Below, piece after piece: positions 8,671 through 17,280 of a DNA stretch of 64,000 nucleotides. The DNA comes from Anaplasma centrale str. Israel (GTDB taxonomy: Bacteria > Pseudomonadota > Alphaproteobacteria > Rickettsiales > Anaplasmataceae). The notes beneath the pieces were generated by a model. It made no database searches and had not been told where the DNA came from. It was given only the letters and a program-made list of their open reading frames with translations. The position numbers and the translations under genes are program-made. Every line of letters begins with the position of its first letter. Positions within the stretch are counted from its first letter, which is position 1. Where the stretch lies: NCBI RefSeq assembly GCF_000024505.1, contig NC_013532.1, positions 124,001 to 188,000 of the forward strand. Reading direction: 5' to 3'.

Positions 8671-8832
8671 ATGTTGCTTAAACTTAGATTCTTACTGATT
8701 GCTGGAGTCTTCACATGGAGTATCCTCCATGGTGTACCTGCTGGGGCTACTTCTCAGGGTGCTACTGGTGAGGCTGATGACGCTGCAGGACTGAAAGCAG
8801 CAGCAGGGTGCGCACCAGCTTTGTGGCAATGA
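8671..8832 (+). pseudogene. VirB2-like remnant: intact signal peptide, truncated mature part
   Basis: An ATG at 8671 after agggagtggtggtg starts MLLKLRFLLIAGVFTWSILH, then GVPAGATSQGATGEADDAA, and ends after 53 codons at a TGA. The first half is a proper signal peptide, sharing 44 identical bases with the copy at 7967-8010. The transmembrane pilin core is absent. The next gene (minus strand) ends 21 bases later, so the deletion that removed the core probably also set the edge of the accessory block. Confidence 0.6.
8705..8748 (+). repeat. 44-base direct repeat (partner at 7967-8010)
   Basis: Bases 8705-8748 are identical to 7967-8010 (gagtcttcacatgg through gctggggct). It encodes the end of a VirB2-type signal peptide in both places. 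An exact repeat in otherwise decayed sequence suggests recent duplication or gene conversion between pilin copies. Confidence 0.9.
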
Positions 8833-8852
8833 CTACATGGAGCGGTGCCCGC

Positions 8853-10655
8853 TTATGCCGACTTTGCTGCTCTGTCTGCACTCGGCGAGGAGATGCGTGC
8901 GAGCTCTTCTGTTGTTACCACATCCTGTAAGTGCGAGCTAACGCTCTGCGCCCCATTTCCCGTTGCGCCGGCTTTGGCACGCCTCTCTGCCGCAATGTCC
9001 ACTGCAAATGGATTTGTGGGGTCTAACGCTTCTGCCGATGACACGCTGTCTTGGCGCCGTGGCGGTGTTATCTCGCCGGCTTCTGTGGTGGTGACACTAC
9101 TGGTTTCGTCCTGCTGCCTGAGTAGTGTTGTTACATCCTCGCCGCTATCTTCCAGTATTCTAACCAGGACTCCCGCACTTGCAGCTTTTTGATCATAGTT
9201 CCTCAACTCAGAATATAGCTTGGGCTTTATGTCACGATATGCAGTGAAGCTCATTCCGAGCTCGCTCGAGACCGCTTTGTCCTGCCGGTATGCAAAATTT
9301 GCTGCGCACACGACAACGCAGTACACACCTGACAGGGCAATCAGAGCGGTGGAGATCAGCGTTTCCAGACCCTGTACTACAGGCCCCGGACCACCTAGGT
9401 GAAATGCGGCTATAGAGTTCGCAAGCAACGCAAGGCAAGCAAAGGCCAGGATCCCAAACGCTACCAGACGTTTGGTATCCTTGCGGTGCATGTAGAGCGA
9501 CCCTGCGCAGATCCCAAGAAGCGCACAGTAGGAAACTGCAGATGCTATGGAAGCTCCTGGGTGCGCGATGTTGCCCAATGATAGCTGAACGATGCTGGAA
9601 ATTGTTAGCATTGCAATTACGGCAAGAAAGGCAACGCGCAGAGCAAGGTCCCTGTTGGATAAGTGTTTTCGGTCTGCAAGCAGCAAGAAATTATGCTGCA
9701 TGCTAGCCACTCTCGCCTGCTCCGTAAGCCTGTGGTTGCTGTCCATATATCCAAAACCAGGTTCCGATGCGACCTTGGTTACAGTGTCAGTTAGACGCAG
9801 TGCGGCATCTGCATCGTTCCCAAACAACATATCATACGGAGTGGACTTCGGATGTTGCCTGTCCCTGTAGACACGGTCCTGCCAGCGCATGATCCCTAAG
9901 TTGTATGCAGCATCGTTGTTTCTGCCACGGACAAGTAACGCAAATATTATTGGCATTATGGGCATAACAAGGGTCAAAAGTGCGCTTCCAGCACACCTCC
10001 ACGCTCTTTCCTCTGATGACAGCAGCGACCACTTTTCCATGTAAAGTACGGAATCGAGCAACTTTTGTCCCACCGGCTTGCTAGATGCGTCATACCTTGC
10101 GGTAAAAAATCTGTTGCCAGTGTCAGCAGCGCGCCCTGTGCGGGACACCGTTTTTGACAATAGCTGACGCATTTCTTGTGGTGCACTTTCCAGTACCATG
10201 AGAGCCTTAAGCCCGCCAAAGCTCACGCGTGAGTACTCCCTGTGGTACAGGAGCGCAACAGCATTCTGCGAGGGAAATGCATGTCTGGCGTCACTGATGC
10301 ATGTTTCGCTGCTTATCCCGTTTCTTATTAAGTATTCTCGGTCTTGTTTATTACACACCACTCGTACTATCAGCCCAGAAGACGCAAGCAGTGCGACCGC
10401 CCTCCGTACGTGTGTTGGGTCAGAGTCAAAAAAGCAGAAAGTTCTGCTGAGCAACACGTTGTCGAACTCTGCCGGTATTATTGTGCTGCCCGCAGGCAGT
10501 GCCTCCCCAGCTAGACTTCTGCCTATCAGTTCAGATGTCGGTGTCACACCGGGTATAAAGTGCCCAAACCTTACCATCCCCTTGCCGGGTATGAAGAGTG
10601 CAAACCTCCTACTGATATCTTCTGCGGAGTGTGCTACCCCGCTATTATACGGCAT
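8853..10655 (-). CDS. Multi-pass membrane protein with helicase-C-like N-terminal domain
   Basis: 600 residues. The start at 10655 has a good ribosome site (gagagg). Residues 1-190 form a soluble region with an alternating strand/helix pattern. It includes an FFDSDPTHVRRAVALLASSG segment and, near residue 165, QLLSKTVSRTGRAADTGNRF. The latter resembles motif VI and the following GRTGRAGxxG loop of superfamily-2 helicases. Motifs I-III are absent, so it is at most a degenerate helicase-C-like fold. Then come about five membrane segments (around residues 208-232, 333-355, 362-384, 391-412 and 428-455). The cytosolic C-terminal tail of about 145 residues contains DPTNPF and is rich in polar residues. 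I do not recognise a characterised family. It is probably an Anaplasmataceae-specific inner-membrane protein. Confidence 0.85.
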   Translation of the reverse strand: MPYNSGVAHSAEDISRRFALFIPGKGMVRFGHFIPGVTPTSELIGRSLAGEALPAGSTIIPAEFDNVLLSRTFCFFDSDPTHVRRAVALLASSGLIVRVVCNKQDREYLIRNGISSETCISDARHAFPSQNAVALLYHREYSRVSFGGLKALMVLESAPQEMRQLLSKTVSRTGRAADTGNRFFTARYDASSKPVGQKLLDSVLYMEKWSLLSSEERAWRCAGSALLTLVMPIMPIIFALLVRGRNNDAAYNLGIMRWQDRVYRDRQHPKSTPYDMLFGNDADAALRLTDTVTKVASEPGFGYMDSNHRLTEQARVASMQHNFLLLADRKHLSNRDLALRVAFLAVIAMLTISSIVQLSLGNIAHPGASIASAVSYCALLGICAGSLYMHRKDTKRLVAFGILAFACLALLANSIAAFHLGGPGPVVQGLETLISTALIALSGVYCVVVCAANFAYRQDKAVSSELGMSFTAYRDIKPKLYSELRNYDQKAASAGVLVRILEDSGEDVTTLLRQQDETSSVTTTEAGEITPPRRQDSVSSAEALDPTNPFAVDIAAERRAKAGATGNGAQSVSSHLQDVVTTEELARISSPSADRAAKSA

Positions 10656-10813
10656 GAATTCCTCTCACATTTTCTTCGCGCGCTGCAATTGGGAGCGCCT
10701 GTCGCGCACCCCTGCCAAGGTTTCCCAGGGCGTATACAGAGCTGCTAAACAGCGTGGCGTGCATGCCGCAGGCCGGCAGTGCACTTCCTAAGATTCTAAC
10801 ATAGGTTACTAAT

Positions 10814-10909
10814 TTAGTAAACACCGATACGCCAGGTGCCGGCCAGTATTGCAAAGATGACTGGTCTGTAGAGACCTAACGTGTCCCCCAGCAGCTGACC
10901 AACAAACAT
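10814..10909 (-). CDS. Possible 31-residue membrane peptide
   Basis: The frame from an ATG (10907-10909) reads MFVGQLLGDTLGLYRPVIFA then ILAGTWRIGVY and a stop. It begins 6 bases after the stop of the zinc-finger gene at 10916, so it could be translated by coupling. It has no Shine-Dalgarno site of its own. The central part is hydrophobic enough for one membrane segment. Chance is a real alternative for so short a frame. Confidence 0.25.
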   Translation of the reverse strand: MFVGQLLGDTLGLYRPVIFAILAGTWRIGVY

Positions 10910-10915
10910 TTGGTG

Positions 10916-11089
10916 TCAACTTAGGACTTTCCCGCAATACGGGCACTGCTGTTTTTCCTCGGTGATTTTTATGTACACTCTGGGGTGCCCGGAATACAGC
11001 CCTTCCGCGTCATCGCCGTCACAGAACACCACCTTTCCTTTGCTACAGGACTTGCCGCTCATATGCAACCTCACCAAAAATGCATTCAT
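10916..11089 (-). CDS. CHCC zinc-finger protein (NDUFS6-like)
   Basis: A 57-residue protein. The C-terminal half has the CHCC zinc-finger pattern: VVFCDG (Cys), SGHPRVYIKI (His), then QQCPYCGKVLS (two Cys). The family (zf-CHCC) includes the NDUFS6 accessory subunit of complex I and short alphaproteobacterial homologs next to unrelated genes. The start is ATG at 11089; an internal Met (MSGKSC) is a possible later start. It follows secD by 12 bases on the same strand, so it is probably co-transcribed. The proposed role in complex I assembly or Fe-S handling comes from the family. Confidence 0.8.
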   Translation of the reverse strand: MNAFLVRLHMSGKSCSKGKVVFCDGDDAEGLYSGHPRVYIKITEEKQQCPYCGKVLS

Positions 11090-11101
11090 CACACAGTGGC
11101 A

Positions 11102-12607
11102 TTAGGCTATTTTCAGGCTCTTTACCGTGTGTATCCATACATCTATTAGCACCTTAGTCAGAACCACTGCGGACAACATTGAACACAGTATACCAACCCC
11201 CAGCGTTACAGCAAAACCACTTACCGAAACGCTGCCCATAATGAACATTATTGCGGCAACTATTAGCGTGGTAATGTTGGAATCGAAAATTGTCGACATG
11301 GCATTCCTGAACCCCCTGTCTGCAGCCAACCTTAACTTTCTGCCAGCGCGTATTTCTTCCCTTATACGCTCGAAAATCAGGACGTTTGCATCTATGGACA
11401 TCCCCACTGTGAGCGTCATTCCAGCTATGCCTGGAAGAGTTAACGTTGCTCCAATGAGAGTCATCGCGAGCAACACAAATACAATATTAAAAATTAGCCC
11501 TACTACTGCAAAAACTCCAAGTACGCCGTATAACACGACAACAAACACGGACACACTAATCACAGAGGCAAACATTGCCACCTTACCCATAGCAATTGAC
11601 CCAGCACCCAAACTGGGGCCGATAACCTTTTCCTCTATGACGTTTAAGGGCGCTGGAAGCGCCCCAGATTTAAGCAACACTGCAAGTTCTTTTGCCTCGT
11701 CCATACCGAACCTGCCGCTTATCTCACCATTTCCTCCTAATATAGGCTCCCGGATAGTAGGCGCCGTCAGCACAACACTGTCAAGCACTGCTGCAAGCTG
11801 TTTACCTGTGTGCTTTTTTGTGATTTCTGCTAGCTTCTTTGTTGCTGCGCTATCAAACTTGAAATATACCACAGGCTTTCCTAGGGTGTTAAGCCCTGTG
11901 CTGGCATCAATTAGTGAGTCTCCGCTTATTTCTACCTTCTTCAGTACTGGGTATACGTTGCCAGCTGCGTCACTCAACAGATGAGTTGCTATAGGGTCTA
12001 TCTCTGACAGGCCCTTACCCTCTTCGAGTAGGTGAAAGGTCAACTTGGCAGTTTTACCTATTAAAGACTTAATGCTGTCGGTGCTGTACACCCCAGGCAC
12101 CTGCAAGGATATCTTGTTTTCCCCGTGGCTTTTAATAATTATCTCCTTGGTGCCGGATTTATCCAGCCGGCGCTGCACGTTCTGTATGGAATCGGTCATG
12201 ACTCCTTGTAGTAGTGCTTTCATGTACCCATCCTTGAAGGAGATTAAAGCATGATCGTAGGTGCCGGAAACTGTCACGTTTGCGTCAAAACGCCTTGCGC
12301 GTGCGTAATCCCCCGCACTATGCAAGGACAGCACTACGGTTCCATCTTTCACATATAACCTTCTGTACGGGATGTTTTCCTTAAGTAGAAAATCCCGCAG
12401 TGTGTCACTCAGGCCATACAGCCTTTCCTTGACGTGCTCCTTGAAATCGACTTCAAGTAGGAGGTACACGCCGCCCTCCAGATCCAAACCCAGGTTTGCC
12501 TTTTTCTTCGACAGTAACAAGTCGGAATCCACAAAATTAGGCATGACGAGGTATACCGACACTATGCACAATACGAGCGCGGCCACTGCCTTGCCTATCG
12601 GATGCAT
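11102..12607 (-). CDS. secD: Protein translocase subunit SecD
   Basis: 501 residues, a standard length for SecD. With SecF it uses the proton gradient to help pull secreted proteins across the inner membrane. Features are an N-terminal membrane segment (ALVLCIVSVYLVMP), the D1 motif NLGLDLEGGVYLLLEVD near residue 38, a large periplasmic domain, and five membrane segments after residue 320. These include the conserved PGIAGMTLTVGMSIDANVLI with the catalytic-type Asp, and FERIREEIRAG. Its partner secF lies far away at 48132, so the pair is split in this genome. It is divergent from uvrB with a 64-base spacer that must hold both promoters. Confidence 0.97.
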   Translation of the reverse strand: MHPIGKAVAALVLCIVSVYLVMPNFVDSDLLLSKKKANLGLDLEGGVYLLLEVDFKEHVKERLYGLSDTLRDFLLKENIPYRRLYVKDGTVVLSLHSAGDYARARRFDANVTVSGTYDHALISFKDGYMKALLQGVMTDSIQNVQRRLDKSGTKEIIIKSHGENKISLQVPGVYSTDSIKSLIGKTAKLTFHLLEEGKGLSEIDPIATHLLSDAAGNVYPVLKKVEISGDSLIDASTGLNTLGKPVVYFKFDSAATKKLAEITKKHTGKQLAAVLDSVVLTAPTIREPILGGNGEISGRFGMDEAKELAVLLKSGALPAPLNVIEEKVIGPSLGAGSIAMGKVAMFASVISVSVFVVVLYGVLGVFAVVGLIFNIVFVLLAMTLIGATLTLPGIAGMTLTVGMSIDANVLIFERIREEIRAGRKLRLAADRGFRNAMSTIFDSNITTLIVAAIMFIMGSVSVSGFAVTLGVGILCSMLSAVVLTKVLIDVWIHTVKSLKIA

Positions 12608-12671
12608 GTTTTACCACTATGCGATTTGGGGTACATTATATTAAATCTATACAGGTCCGAATAGCGGTTTT

Positions 12672-14630
12672 ATGCAGCGCTTTAAAATTTCCTCTGAATT
12701 TGAGCCATCTGGTGACCAACCAGGTGCAATTGATGTCTTGGTGCGCGGTATAAGCCATGGTGTAAAAGAGCAGACTCTGTTGGGTGTTACAGGGTCTGGG
12801 AAAACGTTCACCATGGCCTCAGTTATTGAGAGAACGCAGCGTCCCGCAGTAATCATCGCGCACAATAAGACCCTTGCTGCGCAATTGCACGAGGAAATGC
12901 GGTCGTTTTTTCCAGAAAACGCTGTGGAATATTTTGTCTCATACTACGACTATTATCAGCCCGAGGCGTATATTCCTCAAAGCGATGTGTATATCGAGAA
13001 GGATGCGCTTATCAACGACAAAATTGACCTACTCAGGCACTCTGCCACCAGATCACTACTGGAAAGGAGGGATGTGATAGTGGTTGCCAGCGTGTCATGC
13101 ATATATGGTTTGGGGTCGCCTGAACTTTACTCAGAGATGACTATACCTGTTGTTCTAGGTATGAAACTGGATATGTGCCAGCTACAGGAAAAGCTTGTGG
13201 AACTTCAGTACAAGCGTAGCAACAGGCACGAACGTGGCAGCTTTAATGTACAGGGCGACGCGTTGAGTGTATTTCCATCCCACTATGAGGATAGAGTATG
13301 GAAGATATCGTTTTTTGGTGACGAGGTAGACTCCATTCAGGAAGTTGATCCGAAGTCTGGTGTAGTGACGCTAAAACTGGACAAGATAAAAATATTTCCC
13401 AATAGCCACTACGTCACGCCCAGGCCGACTTTACTTCAGGCCATCTCTGAGATCGAAAAAGAGCTCGATGAATATGCGGCGTATTTTAGGCAGTGTAACA
13501 AAGTAGTCGAGGCAGAGAGGATTCTGGAGAGAACGAGGTTTGATATCGAGATGATGAGAGAAACGGGCACCTGCAAAGGTATCGAGAACTACTCACGTTA
13601 TTTGTGTGGCAAGGAAGCGGGGGATCCACCCAACACTCTACTGGATTACCTGCCGCAGGATGCCATAATGTTTATAGACGAAAGTCACATGACGATACCC
13701 CAGATCAGGGCCATGTATAACGGGGACAGGATGAGGAAGGCAAACCTTATCAACCATGGGTTCAGGATGCCTTCCGCACTTGACAACCGTCCGCTGACCT
13801 TTGAAGAGTGGGAGGATAGGAAACCAGTGGTGGTGTACGTTTCTGCTACTCCAGGGCAGTATGAACTTAAGCAGACTGGAGGTGTGGCGGTGGAACAGTT
13901 AATCAGGCCTACGGGGTTGGTGGACCCTGTGTGCATTGTGAAAAGCGCAGATGGGCAAATACACGATGTGATGTGCGAGAGCAGGGCTACCATAGCGCGC
14001 GGATATCGGGTATTGATTACCACGCTGACGAAGAAAATGGCAGAAAATCTGACCGAGTACATGCGCGAAATGGGGATAAAAGTTGCGTATCTGCATTCTG
14101 ATGTCAAAACCCTGGAGAGGATTGAAATCATTAGCGATCTTCGGCTGGGGATAATAGATGTTCTAGTAGGCGTCAACCTAATGCGTGAGGGGCTAGATAT
14201 ACCGGAGTGCGCTCTTGTTGGGATATTGGACGCCGATAAGGAGGGTTTTCTGCGGTCTACGACTTCTCTGATACAAACCATAGGGCGTGCTGCGCGCAAT
14301 GTGGAGGGTAGAGTAATTCTATACGCAAATGTAGTGACAGGATCTATGCAGACAGCAATGGAGGAGACTAATCGTAGGCGTGAGATACAGCGCAGGCACA
14401 ATAAGGAGCATGGTATCGTACCCCGTACTGTCAAAAAGCCCGTGCAAACGAGCCTGAGTGAGCGCGTAGGTTCCCGCAAAAAGGTCTCTTCTCGCGCCGA
14501 TGCTGAGCTACCGGCAAGCTGTGGTGTCATAGAGTTGCAAAAAGAGATGCTTTTATGCGCGGAGAACCTTGATTTTGAGCGTGCTGCAGAAATACGCAAC
14601 AGGATAAGGAGACTTGCCTCTCCATCATGA
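12672..14630 (+). CDS. uvrB: Excinuclease ABC subunit B
   Basis: 652 residues. UvrB verifies DNA damage delivered by UvrA and recruits UvrC in nucleotide excision repair. Helicase motifs are clear: Walker A TLLGVTGSGKTFTMAS near residue 35, the beta-hairpin YYDYYQPEAYIPQSDVYIEK near residue 92, motif II FIDESH, and motifs V-VI (GLDIPECALVGILDADKEGF and QTIGRAARN). The C-terminal UVR domain (ELQKEMLLCAENLDFERAAE) that binds UvrC is present. The ATG at 12672 fits the family start (MQRFKISSEFEPSGDQPGAI). It is divergent from secD. Confidence 0.98.
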   Translation: MQRFKISSEFEPSGDQPGAIDVLVRGISHGVKEQTLLGVTGSGKTFTMASVIERTQRPAVIIAHNKTLAAQLHEEMRSFFPENAVEYFVSYYDYYQPEAYIPQSDVYIEKDALINDKIDLLRHSATRSLLERRDVIVVASVSCIYGLGSPELYSEMTIPVVLGMKLDMCQLQEKLVELQYKRSNRHERGSFNVQGDALSVFPSHYEDRVWKISFFGDEVDSIQEVDPKSGVVTLKLDKIKIFPNSHYVTPRPTLLQAISEIEKELDEYAAYFRQCNKVVEAERILERTRFDIEMMRETGTCKGIENYSRYLCGKEAGDPPNTLLDYLPQDAIMFIDESHMTIPQIRAMYNGDRMRKANLINHGFRMPSALDNRPLTFEEWEDRKPVVVYVSATPGQYELKQTGGVAVEQLIRPTGLVDPVCIVKSADGQIHDVMCESRATIARGYRVLITTLTKKMAENLTEYMREMGIKVAYLHSDVKTLERIEIISDLRLGIIDVLVGVNLMREGLDIPECALVGILDADKEGFLRSTTSLIQTIGRAARNVEGRVILYANVVTGSMQTAMEETNRRREIQRRHNKEHGIVPRTVKKPVQTSLSERVGSRKKVSSRADAELPASCGVIELQKEMLLCAENLDFERAAEIRNRIRRLASPS

Positions 14631-14655
14631 TATGCAATACAGCCGCCGGGGCACG

Positions 14656-15114
14656 TCATTCCCGTGCATCTGGGTAATTATTTCTTAAAATTTTGTCCCT
14701 AAAAGCTCTGACCATTCGTGCTTTTTGGTGGCAGCACTCGAATTTGTAGGAAGTACACAACGCGACAGTACGGGCAATGTTGTTGGTGTGCACAGTCGCG
14801 CCCTCGGGATGGTATGCCAAGAACGAAGTACCGGAAATGCGGATATGGTGTACCGTTGATGTTATGCGCAGCACATTACCTTTCGGTTGTTGTACAGAGT
14901 ACTGCCATTGTCTGGCCTGTCTTCGCAGCAAGGGCCCAGGGAGAAGTGCATAGCTGTGTATGGTATTGCGCTCAAATTCTAGTAACGCGTGTGGAGTTGG
15001 GGCTAGGCATCTAGGCGTTTGGTGTGCTTCCAGCATTGTGTACTGGCCTGCAACGGAGTGGAACACAGAATTTGTGGTAGCGTTCAAGTTTACTTCAAGC
15101 CCTGCAGTACCCAC
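14656..15114 (-). CDS. Possible hypothetical protein, 152 residues
   Basis: This minus-strand frame fills most of the 589-base gap between uvrB and the small-protein cluster. It has no recognised domain. It contains a stretch of alternating hydrophobic residues (NVLRITSTVHHIRISGTSFL) and a basic C-terminus (CHQKARMVRAFRDKILRNN). The start is uncertain and no clear ribosome site is visible. It may equally be noncoding or degraded sequence. Confidence 0.35.
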   Translation of the reverse strand: MGTAGLEVNLNATTNSVFHSVAGQYTMLEAHQTPRCLAPTPHALLEFERNTIHSYALLPGPLLRRQARQWQYSVQQPKGNVLRITSTVHHIRISGTSFLAYHPEGATVHTNNIARTVALCTSYKFECCHQKARMVRAFRDKILRNNYPDARE

Positions 15115-15219
15115 ATTGCAGAGCTATACTTGCCTTGCACGCCTTGCTTGTTGGCTAGCCGCTCCACACGCGGTTTGCGGTCCATTTTGGATATGTAACT
15201 TTGGTTTGTGAGGTTTGGA

Positions 15220-16197
15220 ATGATACACTTTGACAGTAGCAAACTTGCTGAGGCGTTTAGCAACGGGGGCATATACGTGCACTCTGATCCATATTTGGGG
15301 TACAGATTTGTCGACGGGAAGGTTGCAGAAGGCGTTTTTACTATAGACTATCTGGCTCCTGTGGAGTTTCGCAAGGACGGGGCAACCAACACTATCAGCT
15401 TTGAGAGTATAGTCGATCCCGAATTTGCTGGGATGGCACGTGTTATGCCTGAGGGCACAGACTCATTTAAGGATTACAGGACTTACGGGTCATTCAGATA
15501 TACAGACCATGCGTCTGCAGAGTTGTTAAATATGTCATACGGGGAAAAATACTACACGTACGGGACGCAAAGCGGTGATGCCCAACCATTTGTGGGGCAA
15601 CTCACAAAGTTAGGTAATTGTGCTGTTGCCAAAAATGGCTTTTCCATACTAGCTGGTCCGGCGAATGGGGTGGTGGCGTTTGGGGATAACACGGTTGTCT
15701 TTCAGGTGCCAATTCAGGGTGCGCAAGTGTTAGATGTTGTCTTGTACCCTCCGCAACACATGTCTGCCCCTAAAAGTGATGCTCAGCCAGTCATTATAGG
15801 AAACAATATGGGCGTACAGAGCACGGAGGATGATGCGGACCGTACGTCAGGTTCGGAGCACGGGGCCAAGGCTAGTGCTGAAAGCACTGCAGTACCATCG
15901 CCCGTTGAAATGCCTGCGCCCAAAGATGTGCCACAAGAACATGTCTCAGTGCCCGAAAGGCAATTGCGAACACCTGAATCTGGGTCTAATGCTGGCGCTC
16001 CTGAGGATGGAGCCATCCAGCGACCTGTCCCAAGTGGGGTAAACGAAGTGCCAAGCAGCAACGTCGTTGATAGTGGGTCTGAATCCGCCAAAGACAAACT
16101 CCAAGACAGCAATGACCAGATGCCTGAAGAACTGCATGATGCAGAAGAGCCAAGATACCTCGGGATCATTGGATGGCTTAAATCAATTTTTTCCTAG
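15220..16197 (+). CDS. Small beta-rich paralogous family, member 1, with long disordered tail
   Basis: 325 residues. I chose ATG 15220 (MIHFDSSKLAEAF) because the next gene starts the same way (MIYFDGSSAE). Residues 1-185 form the shared domain: start MIHFD, GGIYVHSDP, a mid strand YRTYGSFRYTDH with a following NMSYGEKYYTYG, and the C-terminal motif FGDNTVVFQVP and QVLDVVLYPP. Residues 190-310 are a low-complexity Ser/Pro/Glu/Asp-rich tail, ending with a hydrophobic segment YLGIIGWLKSIFS. There is no signal peptide. Paralogs lie at 16241, 17558, 25831 and 27011. Function is unknown. An acidic, disordered tail is seen in some secreted effectors, but that link is only inference. Confidence 0.8.
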   Translation: MIHFDSSKLAEAFSNGGIYVHSDPYLGYRFVDGKVAEGVFTIDYLAPVEFRKDGATNTISFESIVDPEFAGMARVMPEGTDSFKDYRTYGSFRYTDHASAELLNMSYGEKYYTYGTQSGDAQPFVGQLTKLGNCAVAKNGFSILAGPANGVVAFGDNTVVFQVPIQGAQVLDVVLYPPQHMSAPKSDAQPVIIGNNMGVQSTEDDADRTSGSEHGAKASAESTAVPSPVEMPAPKDVPQEHVSVPERQLRTPESGSNAGAPEDGAIQRPVPSGVNEVPSSNVVDSGSESAKDKLQDSNDQMPEELHDAEEPRYLGIIGWLKSIFS

Positions 16198-16240
16198 ATA
16201 GCCACCAGTACGCCGCTTGTTAAATTTCATAGGGTCTAAA

Positions 16241-16750
16241 ATGATATATTTTGATGGTAGCTCTGCCGAAAATTCGCATGGGGGCAGCATATATATGCAT
16301 TCCGATGTACACAAGGTGTCGGTTGACGATAGTGAAGCGGAAGAACGCCGTATCGATCACTTGTGTCCAGCCACGTTTACTTACAATGAAGATGGTACCG
16401 TGCACTTCCGAGCCGGAGGAGTATTTGAGCATCCAGGGCACCCGGACGTTCGTAGGAATTTTGCGGTAACCGGTGACTTTGAGTATGTGAGTTACGAGGA
16501 CGCGATGCTCAACAATGTTTCTTACTCAGAATATTGGTACCCCGCGGAGCGCGAAGGAGCAGTTAAAGCCGACGACGTGCTTGCACGACACAGTGTAGGA
16601 ACGCGTACTCCTATACATGGGCGGATTATGTTTGATGATCGCAGAACTGTGGTATTTCAAGACCCTGATGTGATTGAGTTAATCCTACGGGTGCCTGACA
16701 ACATGAAGGCTCAACATGAGTTTATCATACCGGAGCCCGCCGCGTGCTGA
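16241..16750 (+). CDS. Small beta-rich paralogous family, member 2
   Basis: 169 residues from ATG 16241. It shares the layout of the gene before it: MIYFDGSSAE, GGSIYMHSDV, CPATFTYNEDGTVHF, the central pair FAVTGDFEYVSYEDAMLNNV then SYSEYWYP, and the C-terminal strand pair FDDRRTVVFQDPDV and IELILRVPD. It lacks the long disordered tail of member 1. It is 43 bases downstream of member 1 on the same strand, so they are probably one operon born of tandem duplication. Divergence is high for adjacent copies, which suggests fast evolution. No signal peptide is visible and its function is unknown. Confidence 0.8.
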   Translation: MIYFDGSSAENSHGGSIYMHSDVHKVSVDDSEAEERRIDHLCPATFTYNEDGTVHFRAGGVFEHPGHPDVRRNFAVTGDFEYVSYEDAMLNNVSYSEYWYPAEREGAVKADDVLARHSVGTRTPIHGRIMFDDRRTVVFQDPDVIELILRVPDNMKAQHEFIIPEPAAC

Positions 16751-16998
16751 TGCGTGCACTGTGCGCCACTTCTGAATATGTAAACGTGCCTCTCACGTAC
16801 GCATTAAGAATTGTAGTTGGAGGCGGCCCAGTCGCATCCTCCATGCTTTATGTTTTAAGAGGGGGTGTAGCAGTTGATGTTTGTTGTGCAGGTATAGTAC
16901 CTGCTGTTGCCGAGTTTGGACACGAGCCTTTTTATGCATAACACTCGGAGGGTGAGAAATTGGTTTTTTGGAAACAAGTGTTGGGAGGGTGAACCTAT

Positions 16999-17205
16999 AT
17001 GAAGACATTTTTGAGATACTTTAAGAATCCTACTGCAAGCAGAGGATTTGCTAGAACAGTGAGGCCGATATCATCCCAGAACTCACGCTTACTGCGGTCT
17101 GGCGGTGACCTTGTGCGCACCACGCGTGATCAGTCCCAATATGTTGCCAGGAGCAACGATGCTGCCGCGCATCTGCGCGAGAGAGATATGGGGCATGAAG
17201 AGTAA
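16999..17205 (+). CDS. Small basic hypothetical protein, 68 residues
   Basis: The ATG at 16999 is preceded by a strong ribosome site (gggagggtgaac). The product is Arg/Ser-rich with a basic N-terminus (MKTFLRYFKNPTASRGFART) and an acidic, charged end (LRERDMGHEE). It has no recognised domain and no signal peptide, although the first 20 residues could form an amphipathic basic helix. It sits between two members of the beta-rich family and before the His-rich gene, in a run of small lineage-specific genes. The ribosome site and spacing support a real gene. Confidence 0.55.
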   Translation: MKTFLRYFKNPTASRGFARTVRPISSQNSRLLRSGGDLVRTTRDQSQYVARSNDAAAHLRERDMGHEE

Positions 17206-17280
17206 ACTCCGAGCTGCCTGGTGTCGATTGCCGCACTTCACAAAAAGCGTGACAGCACAATGTTCTATTTGGAGGTTACG

